Positions 7,225-12,456 of a stretch of 12,456 bases of DNA are shown piece by piece; within the stretch, counting starts at the first letter, position 1, and the number at the start of each line of letters is the position of its first letter. Source of the DNA: Sedimentisphaerales bacterium (GTDB lineage: Bacteria > Planctomycetota > Phycisphaerae > Sedimentisphaerales > SM23-30). The stretch lies in assembly GCA_030640865.1 (NCBI GenBank), contig DAOWIP010000152.1, forward strand, positions 1 to 12,456. Reading direction: 5' to 3'. Below the pieces are notes generated by a model, which saw only the letters and a program-made list of their open reading frames with translations, was not told where the DNA came from and did no database searches. A program made the position numbers and the translations under genes.

Positions 7225-8256
7225 TCAAGAACCCATCCTACGGGCTTTTTTGATTTCAACCATTTCGCAGGCCAGTTTAATGGCCTCTTTCATACTATTA
7301 GGGTTTGCCTTATTGCGTCCGACGATGTCGAATGCCGTGCCGTGGTCCACACTCGTTCGTATTATGGGCAGTCCGATTGTAACGTTCACCGCCTTATCGA
7401 AAGCCAACAGTTTGATTGGGATCAACCCCTGATCATGATACATAGCCACAATCGCGTCATAGCAGTTGTTGTGCAGGGCTTTATAAAACAGGGTGTCGGC
7501 CGGGAACGGCCCTTCCACATTGATGCCGGCCTCCTGTGCCATCAGGATTGCCGGTTCGATAATGCGTTTTTCTTCATCGCCGAACCGGCCTTCTTCGCCG
7601 GCATGTGGGTTCAGGGCCGCTACCGCGATCTTAGGCTTGGGCACCGCGAACCACTCTTTCAGTGCGTCATTTACCAGGTTAATCGGATCAAAAACCCGCC
7701 CGATAGTGAACTTGTTGCGGATTGCGAACAGTCCCTCATGGATGGTTGCAAGCACTACCTTAAACGGTCCCCCAACAAACATCATAGCCGAGCACTTGGC
7801 CCGGCAGCGATGGGTCAACAATTCCGTATGCCCGGGATACTTGAAACCAGCCAGGTGCCACGATTCTTTACTGATCGGTGCGGTAACGACAGCGTCGATC
7901 TTGCCGGCAAGGGCGTCGTCAATAGCATCACAGACAAACCGCATTGACACCTCTCCGCCAAGTGAACTGGACTGCCTGATATTGTTACTGAACCAGTTAA
8001 TCTCGTCGTAATCGCCGACAACAACGGATTGTGGGTAATTTCTGTTTATTCGTTCGTGCTGCTCGCGCCACCAGAACACATCCAACTCAGCCATATCCGC
8101 CGCGTAAGCCATTAGTTCATTGAGTCCATAAATAACAAACCGCCCCCGCCTTCGGATCGCTGGTTCCGCCAGTGCCTTAACGATTACCTCGGCTCCGATC
8201 CCGGCCGGATCGCCCATCGTTACACCAATCACCGGTTTGTTACTATTGGAAATCAC
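7225..8256 (-). CDS. pdxA: 4-hydroxythreonine-4-phosphate dehydrogenase PdxA
   Basis: PdxA oxidises 4-phosphooxy-L-threonine with NAD+ and releases CO2, feeding the DXP-dependent pyridoxal phosphate pathway. The 343-residue protein has GVTMGDPAGIGAEV at 11-24, VVTAPISKESWHLAGF at 123-138 and PGHTELL. The three metal-ligand histidines sit in their expected places: H173 (TIHEGL), H218 (NPHAGE) and H274 (YHDQGL). RTSVDHGTAFDIVG at 300-313 completes the C-terminal region. No catalytic residue appears missing. A PdxA2-type paralogue acting in catabolism is a less likely alternative, given the biosynthetic neighbours. The start is a GTG sharing four bases (GTGA) with the ribE stop, so translation is probably coupled. 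ksgA follows about 80 bases downstream. Confidence 0.95.
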   Translation of the reverse strand: MISNSNKPVIGVTMGDPAGIGAEVIVKALAEPAIRRRGRFVIYGLNELMAYAADMAELDVFWWREQHERINRNYPQSVVVGDYDEINWFSNNIRQSSSLGGEVSMRFVCDAIDDALAGKIDAVVTAPISKESWHLAGFKYPGHTELLTHRCRAKCSAMMFVGGPFKVVLATIHEGLFAIRNKFTIGRVFDPINLVNDALKEWFAVPKPKIAVAALNPHAGEEGRFGDEEKRIIEPAILMAQEAGINVEGPFPADTLFYKALHNNCYDAIVAMYHDQGLIPIKLLAFDKAVNVTIGLPIIRTSVDHGTAFDIVGRNKANPNSMKEAIKLACEMVEIKKARRMGS

Positions 8257-8921
8257 AATCCACCCACAAAACCTTGTTCTCGCAATTTATCGAGGGTTAA
8301 TTTTGCATCAGCCGAGTCTTTTGGCAAAATCTCATCTATCCTTTTGCGAATCCATTTACTGATCAGATCGGCCTCCAGATTGACCTTGTCGCCTTTTTTT
8401 TTATGTCTCAGGTTGGTTTCTTTCAAGGTTGTGGGAATCAGCCACACACTAAATCGATCAGATTCAGCATCTACAAGGGTCAGACTGACGCCATCCACAG
8501 CGATCGAGCCTTTTTCAATTATATAACGCATTAAATCCGGTCCGGCGGTTACCCGGAACACACATTTAGCCTCGCTTTTCTCGATCCGGTCGATGCTGCC
8601 AACACCGTCAACATGGCCCTGGACGATATGGCCGCCGAACCGCCCGTCGGCCCGTAGTGCCCGCTCTAAGTTGACCATTTCGCCGGGCTTAAGTGTTTCC
8701 AGGGTACTTGCCCTGACTGTTTCCCGCATAACATCGAAGTGCGCATTGCTTTTGTGCCTGTCCAGCTTACTTACAGTCAGACACACCCCGTTCACACAGA
8801 TACTATCACCTACCTGCGCATCCTCGGCTAACGGCCCCAGCGGCACACATAAACATCGACCGAGACGTGTGGCGGTGTTCGATTTGACGGGTTGTACGCT
8901 TTCTACCAGGCCGGTAAACAT
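8253..8921 (-). CDS. ribE: Riboflavin synthase, alpha chain
   Basis: This enzyme converts two 6,7-dimethyl-8-ribityllumazine molecules to riboflavin and a pyrimidine product, the last step of the pathway. The 222-residue product starts with the family's classic MFTGLVE. It contains the two lumazine-binding repeats: GDSICVNGVCLTV in the first, and GGHIVQGHVDGVG with GSIAVDGVSLTLV spanning the linker and second. The linker and the TTLKETNL region are intact. The C-terminal tail (about 25 residues) extends past the E. coli enzyme. An ATG at 8930 is in frame, but AAGGA (8930-8934) overlaps it and sits eight bases before the ATG at 8921, which also gives the canonical N terminus. The gene starts just after the gltA stop and overlaps pdxA. 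Flavin supply would matter to the flavoproteins and ApbE of the left block, though they are on the other strand. Confidence 0.96.
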   Translation of the reverse strand: MFTGLVESVQPVKSNTATRLGRCLCVPLGPLAEDAQVGDSICVNGVCLTVSKLDRHKSNAHFDVMRETVRASTLETLKPGEMVNLERALRADGRFGGHIVQGHVDGVGSIDRIEKSEAKCVFRVTAGPDLMRYIIEKGSIAVDGVSLTLVDAESDRFSVWLIPTTLKETNLRHKKKGDKVNLEADLISKWIRKRIDEILPKDSADAKLTLDKLREQGFVGGL

Positions 8922-8929
8922 ACTTTGCA

Positions 8930-8934
8930 TCCTT
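8930..8934 (-). promoter_or_regulatory. Ribosome binding site deciding the ribE start
   Basis: AAGGA on the minus strand overlaps the gltA stop codon and lies eight bases before the ATG at 8921. The alternative ATG at 8930 overlaps the site itself. Confidence 0.55.
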
Positions 8935-10231
8935 ATTCCAGGCCGCGTTTTTCGATTGGCACATAAGCGCGTTCATTATAACCGGTATATATTTGTCGAG
9001 GCCGAGCGATACGCGTGCTCTGATCTTCGTTCACTTCCCGCCAGTGCGCGATCCAGCCGGGCAATCGACCGATGGCAAACAGTACCGTGAACATATTTGT
9101 AGGGATACGGATTGATCTTAAAATTATACCACTGTAGAAATCGACATTGGGATACAGGTTACGTTCCGCAAAATAAGGATCGTTTAATGCCGCGTCTTCC
9201 AGTTCCCGTGCAATGTCTAACAGCGGATCTTCGTAATCGATTTTGGCAAACAGGTTATCGCAGGCCTGCTTGAGAAGTCGGGCTCGCGGATCATAATTTT
9301 TATAAACCCGATGGCCGAAACCCATCAGGCGAAAATCGCCTTTTTTGTCCTTGGCCATCTCGACACAGGCTTTAATGCTTGTGCCCCCTTTATGGATACG
9401 TTCGAGCATCCTGATTACTTCCATATTGGCACCGCCGTGCAGATGGCCCCAAAGGGCGCAAACGCCCGCCGACACCGAGGAAAACAGATTCGCCCCAGCC
9501 GAGGCCACCATTCGTACAGTTGAAGTACTGCAGTTCTGTTCGTGATCGGCATGCAGCATAAAAACCATATCGAGCGCTCGGGACACTTCGGGGATCGCGT
9601 CATATTCCTGATGGGGTACCGAAAACATCATATGCAAAAGATTCGAGACATATCGGCGAGTGGGCGATGGATAAATAAACGGCTCGCCCCGGCTCATCTT
9701 GTAGGAAAAGGCAGCTATAGTCCGCACTTTACTGATAATTCGCGCCGCTACCGCCATCAACTCCTCATGACATTCCGGTTCACCAAGGTCCGGGTGATAA
9801 CAGCCCAGCGCATTAATCATCGCTGAAAGCATCGCCATCGGATGAGCACTCCACGGAAACCCTTCGAAGTGACTCTTGAGGTTCTCATGCAGTGTGGCGT
9901 TATCGGTAAGCAATTCTGAAAAGTGTGCCAACTGTGTCGCTGTGGGCAATTCCCCCCAGATCAGCAGGTAAGCCACCTCGATAAATCTGCTGTGCTTCGC
10001 CAGTTCTTCGATCGGAATGCCTCGATAACGTAAAATACCTTTTTCGCCATCGATATACGTGATCGTACTCTCACACGCCCCGGTATTGGCAAAACCGGAA
10101 TCAAAAGTAACACACCCTGTCTGCGCCCTCAGATTCCTGATGTCGATACCACATTCGTTTTCCACACCCCTGACCAGGGGCAGCTTATATTTCTTATCAT
10201 CGATTTGTAAAATCGCTTCTTCTTTACTCAC
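8933..10231 (-). CDS. gltA: Citrate synthase (GltA-type)
   Basis: It condenses acetyl-CoA with oxaloacetate to citrate, the entry step of the TCA cycle. The 432-residue length and N-terminal extension match the bacterial type II hexameric GltA enzymes. The active-site residues can be placed: H230 in MLHADHEQNCSTSTVR (225-240), H265 in HLHGGANMEV, H307 in MGFGHRVYKNYDPRA, and D364 in NVDFYSGI; R389 and GWIAHW follow in IGRLPGWIAHW. The step before HGGAN reads WGHL where E. coli has WGPA. A 2-methylcitrate synthase cannot be excluded by eye, but the full-length GltA form and absence of prp genes make citrate synthase preferable. Translation starts at GTG, six bases after a strong AGGAG (10238-10242). 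It is the first protein gene of the apparent gltA-ribE-pdxA unit, with tRNA-Gln about 130 bases upstream. Confidence 0.95.
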   Translation of the reverse strand: MSKEEAILQIDDKKYKLPLVRGVENECGIDIRNLRAQTGCVTFDSGFANTGACESTITYIDGEKGILRYRGIPIEELAKHSRFIEVAYLLIWGELPTATQLAHFSELLTDNATLHENLKSHFEGFPWSAHPMAMLSAMINALGCYHPDLGEPECHEELMAVAARIISKVRTIAAFSYKMSRGEPFIYPSPTRRYVSNLLHMMFSVPHQEYDAIPEVSRALDMVFMLHADHEQNCSTSTVRMVASAGANLFSSVSAGVCALWGHLHGGANMEVIRMLERIHKGGTSIKACVEMAKDKKGDFRLMGFGHRVYKNYDPRARLLKQACDNLFAKIDYEDPLLDIARELEDAALNDPYFAERNLYPNVDFYSGIILRSIRIPTNMFTVLFAIGRLPGWIAHWREVNEDQSTRIARPRQIYTGYNERAYVPIEKRGLE

Positions 10232-10237
10232 AGTTCA

Positions 10238-10242
10238 CTCCT
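10238..10242 (-). promoter_or_regulatory. Strong ribosome binding site of gltA
   Basis: AGGAG on the minus strand, six bases before the GTG at 10231. It is the strongest ribosome binding site seen in the window and confirms the non-ATG start. Confidence 0.7.
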
Positions 10243-10362
10243 ATTTAGACACGATTGATTCCTGAAGACATGGTTATACTCATTCCAGATGAATATACTA
10301 TGTTGCACATTAGCTCAAGGTGTCTTGACTATTAAGCCGGCAATGCAGGTTAATAAAAAAAA

Positions 10363-10433
10363 CTGGGGAACAGGGATTTGAACCCCGACTAACTGATTCA
10401 GAGTCAGTCGTGCTACCATTACACTATTCCCCA
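10363..10433 (-). tRNA. tRNA-Gln (anticodon CUG)
   Basis: A complete 71-base cloverleaf can be drawn on the minus strand. The acceptor stem pairs TGGGGAA with TTCCCCA, with discriminator G. The D arm contains GTAATGGTAGCAC. The anticodon stem ACTGA/TCAGT closes the loop CTCTGAA, giving anticodon CTG. The T arm has loop TTCAAAT and stem CGGGG/CCCTG. The 3' CCA is not encoded. The flanking bases extend the acceptor helix by two more pairs (A-T, C-G-type continuation on the outside: ACTGGGGAA with TTCCCCAGT), and eight T residues follow directly, so the RNA end may double as a terminator. It lies between the transporter fragment and gltA, and could be read with either or alone. Confidence 0.95.
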
Positions 10434-10559
10434 GTAAATACCGCGTTGGCAGATAGTTATATCAACCAACAGCGGAAGAATACTGATCATCTAACAACAA
10501 AATCTACCCGCAATAACGACATATTGCAAGAAAATAGTATTTTTCATACATTCCGGTCA

Positions 10560-10859
10560 TCACTGCGAACCTTCCGCTGATGAAGGCGTTTTGTCTCCGA
10601 TGCGTACATAGTGTACAGCAGCTACCATCACAAGGAAAAAGACAAATAGGAAGATGCCGAACCATTTCAGTTTCAGGTACAGGCTCCATAAGCTCCCGAT
10701 ACCGGCTCCGAGACAGGCCAGGCCCATCAGCACGTTCCACAAGACCCGACGAGCGCCCCTGGGCATATTATCTCCCATAACCTTTCTCTGGTTCATCAGC
10801 CAATAGAAGGCGAAGTACGCGATCGGCAGCAGGCACATAGCAAAAACAGACGTCGGCAT
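10560..10859 (-). CDS. C-terminal part of the interrupted Nramp-like transporter
   Basis: A 99-codon open frame with three hydrophobic segments (about residues 4-22, 38-61 and 66-84). The stretch LMNQRKVMGDNMPRGARRV between the first two resembles the loop before the last helices of Nramp proteins (compare the SKLMGD loop of E. coli MntH). It is in the same reading frame as the upstream transporter, separated by one TGA and two sense codons (CTG GCT). The ATG is simply the next Met after the TGA, and no convincing ribosome site precedes it. The best reading is therefore the last third of one interrupted gene, produced (if at all) by read-through or reinitiation. A naturally split two-subunit transporter is the alternative. 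Confidence is high for the family link, lower for separate expression. Confidence 0.65.
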   Translation of the reverse strand: MPTSVFAMCLLPIAYFAFYWLMNQRKVMGDNMPRGARRVLWNVLMGLACLGAGIGSLWSLYLKLKWFGIFLFVFFLVMVAAVHYVRIGDKTPSSAEGSQ

Positions 10860-10865
10860 AGCCAG

Positions 10866-12323
10866 TCACATCTTGGCGTCTTTCCAGAAAAACGGCACAA
10901 TCAAACTGATTGAGACCATCAGACTGCCGATTCGCTGTGTCCAGCCTTTGGCCGGCCTGTTTAGTAGTTCGCAGAAGCACAGACCGTTAATCAGCATCAA
11001 CATCGTCGCGGCGTTCATAGCCATACCGAGTACGCCAAAACCGAAAACATAGCCGGCAATCCCTTTTCCCATTAGTGGCGCGATGGTATCAGCCAGATTG
11101 AATGCGTCACGTTTGACCATAACGGCTGCCATTTTTCTATCGGCCTCGGGGAGATTTTTTGTCCGTTCGACTACCTGCTCTGAGGATAATTTGTCGAATT
11201 CTTCACTACCGATTTCAAATTTTAAACGATCTTCAAGGAGTCCCTGATAGGGCTTGATGAGGTTGGGGGCCGGTTCAAGTTTGGCTCCCTGGATTTCCGC
11301 ATCAGTGAAACCGAATCCCTTCGCCGGCTGGGCATGGAACTGGGAAGCAGCGGAAATGACTACGCAACCGGTAACCAGTATGAAGGGAATAAACAGTCCT
11401 GTGGAAAGGTCGAAGATCGCCATCCCACGGAAGTCCTTATCCCAGCCCTTACGCAGCATGGAGTAGGGCAGCAGAAAAGTCATATTAATCCCCACAGCGG
11501 TAGCGGCGGCACTTATCATCACGTCGCGTTGCCAACCAACGATGAGGTCGCTCCAGAAACACTGGAATTTATCGGCTACCAAAACAATATGACTGCTGAT
11601 TTCGGCTGTCGGCCTCGAAAACAGACTCAGGTCGGGGATCAGGCCGGCCCAGATTCTGCTCCAGTCCAGCGCTCCTTCGGTACTCAGCTTAATAACCACG
11701 CCAAAGAAGCAAATCACGATACAGCCGACCATAATCTTTACGAGCGTTTCGAATATTTTTACACCCCAACTGCCCTGGATATAGAGCATTACCACGGTTA
11801 TGGCAGCCGCCAGCATAATAAACCCAGCCAGATACTTCCCATAAGGGTCCGGAAGCAGGGTGGATTCGGGTCCGAAGGTGCTTCTGAAGAGGTTTTGTTG
11901 AAAGGCGGCTATACCGAGCGAAAACTGCGGCATTGCCCAGACCATATTGGCCATCATCGAGGCAATCAGCCAGCCCCAGCCAAGAACCGGGCTTACGTGC
12001 TGATTGATGTCACGCAGGGGACGGCGACCTGTGGAGAGTGTAACGTATGAGATTGCGCTGAGCATCACCACACCAAGGATCATGGCCATAGGCTGTAACC
12101 ACATAAAGCTGAAGCCGACTAAAACGCCGAGGTACAATGACGATGACATAGAGCCGCCGCCCAGTGTAATCGCGCTTTGCAGCCAGCCTGGGCCGGACAG
12201 CCTGGCAAAAACCCCTGCCGTGGCAAGAGTGCCCTTCTTTTTGGCCCCCAGAATCATCTCGCGGTGTTTTTCAATCTTTGGATTTAAGGAAAATTGTTTT
12301 TGTTCTTCAGAATTATTGCTCAT
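10866..12323 (-). CDS. Nramp-superfamily divalent metal transporter-like protein, stopped by an in-frame TGA
   Basis: This 485-codon frame encodes about nine transmembrane segments of an Nramp-like (COG1914-type) transporter. It opens with FARLSGPGWLQSAITLGGGS (about residues 39-58), the TM1 region where canonical Nramp proteins have the metal-binding DPGN. TM6 reads AVGINMTFLLPYSML where canonical proteins have MPH, so the usual ligands are largely absent and the substrate is uncertain. Between TM7 and TM8 a hydrophilic insert of roughly 80 residues (about 328-410) is present. The frame ends in a TGA (10866-10868) after FFWKDAKM, in the middle of the expected fold; the same frame then runs on for 101 codons to 10560. 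The ATG at 12323 has AAAGG seven bases upstream; the in-frame GTG at 12329 is less likely. It would transport a cation across the cytoplasmic membrane if functional. Confidence 0.85.
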   Translation of the reverse strand: MSNNSEEQKQFSLNPKIEKHREMILGAKKKGTLATAGVFARLSGPGWLQSAITLGGGSMSSSLYLGVLVGFSFMWLQPMAMILGVVMLSAISYVTLSTGRRPLRDINQHVSPVLGWGWLIASMMANMVWAMPQFSLGIAAFQQNLFRSTFGPESTLLPDPYGKYLAGFIMLAAAITVVMLYIQGSWGVKIFETLVKIMVGCIVICFFGVVIKLSTEGALDWSRIWAGLIPDLSLFSRPTAEISSHIVLVADKFQCFWSDLIVGWQRDVMISAAATAVGINMTFLLPYSMLRKGWDKDFRGMAIFDLSTGLFIPFILVTGCVVISAASQFHAQPAKGFGFTDAEIQGAKLEPAPNLIKPYQGLLEDRLKFEIGSEEFDKLSSEQVVERTKNLPEADRKMAAVMVKRDAFNLADTIAPLMGKGIAGYVFGFGVLGMAMNAATMLMLINGLCFCELLNRPAKGWTQRIGSLMVSISLIVPFFWKDAKM

Positions 12324-12377
12324 ATTCACACCTTTCTGCTTACTCGATTTCTGTTTCTCGATTTAAAATATGACGAC

Positions 12378-12406
12378 ATTATATTGTTGTCAGACTATAA
12401 AGTAAA
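12378..12406 (-). promoter_or_regulatory. Candidate sigma70-type promoter of the Nramp-like gene
   Basis: On the minus strand TTTACT (12401-12406) and a perfect TATAAT (12378-12383) are separated by 17 bases. Transcription would start near 12371, about 48 bases before the ATG at 12323. It is the best promoter-like sequence in the window. Confidence 0.55.
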
Positions 12407-12456
12407 ATGATTTTTACCATTAAGACGCCACTGCCAATGGGAAGATTGTTTTTGAG

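Noticed and set aside
10292..10318. Promoter for gltA (TTGAGC and TATATT on the minus strand)
   Set aside because: The two boxes are only 15 bases apart and the -35 match is weak; not strong enough to list as a feature.
10456..10461. TATAAC box upstream of tRNA-Gln on the minus strand as its promoter
   Set aside because: No acceptable -35 sequence at the right distance; the tRNA may be transcribed from elsewhere.
10866..10868. UGA read as tryptophan throughout the genome (recoded genetic code)
   Set aside because: TGA ends ribE, pdxA and the TPM gene at positions that agree with overlaps and known protein ends, and Trp is otherwise coded by TGG, so a genome-wide reassignment does not fit.

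Overview
The window looks like a chromosomal segment from a member of the Planctomycetota, perhaps the Phycisphaerae/Sedimentisphaerales side. That placement is an inference. It rests on a Tat-exported Cys-type sulfatase beside a FAD-dependent oxidoreductase, on balanced base composition, on frequent GTG starts, and on the protein 'style' of the citrate synthase and riboflavin synthase tails. No rRNA or other phylogenetic marker is present to settle it. No CRISPR array, insertion sequence or phage gene was seen, and no stretch longer than about 300 bases lacks a gene.

Left block (1-3921, + strand): the end of a FAD-dependent oxidoreductase; a membrane polyferredoxin that reads as a NapH-like membrane part fused to a NapG-like four-cluster ferredoxin; a Tat-type sulfatase; and ApbE, the enzyme that attaches FMN to exported redox proteins. 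Stops and starts are nearly contiguous at two junctions. Three of the four genes concern redox chemistry, and the last three products are membrane-bound or exported, so the block probably serves an extracytoplasmic redox process plus use of sulfated substrates.

Middle and right block (3945-10433, - strand, convergent with the left block), in transcription order: tRNA-Gln(CUG), citrate synthase, riboflavin synthase alpha chain, PdxA, RsmA/KsgA, then a nucleotidyltransferase-like protein, a TPM-domain membrane protein and LemA. gltA-ribE-pdxA are tightly packed (11-base gap, then a 4-base overlap), and pdxA-ksgA is an adjacency also known from E. coli. A likely internal promoter lies between ksgA and the nucleotidyltransferase-like gene, so the last three genes may form their own unit.

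Far right (10560-12323, - strand): an Nramp-superfamily transporter interrupted by an in-frame TGA. The 99-codon open frame after the TGA continues in the same reading frame and carries the expected C-terminal membrane segments. This is the most notable observation. The protein also lacks the usual Nramp metal-binding motifs in TM1 and TM6. A good promoter candidate lies upstream of it.

Nothing here amounts to a clearly new defence or mobile system. The points that most deserve follow-up are the interrupted transporter, the NapH-NapG fusion with ApbE, and the nucleotidyltransferase-TPM-LemA unit.
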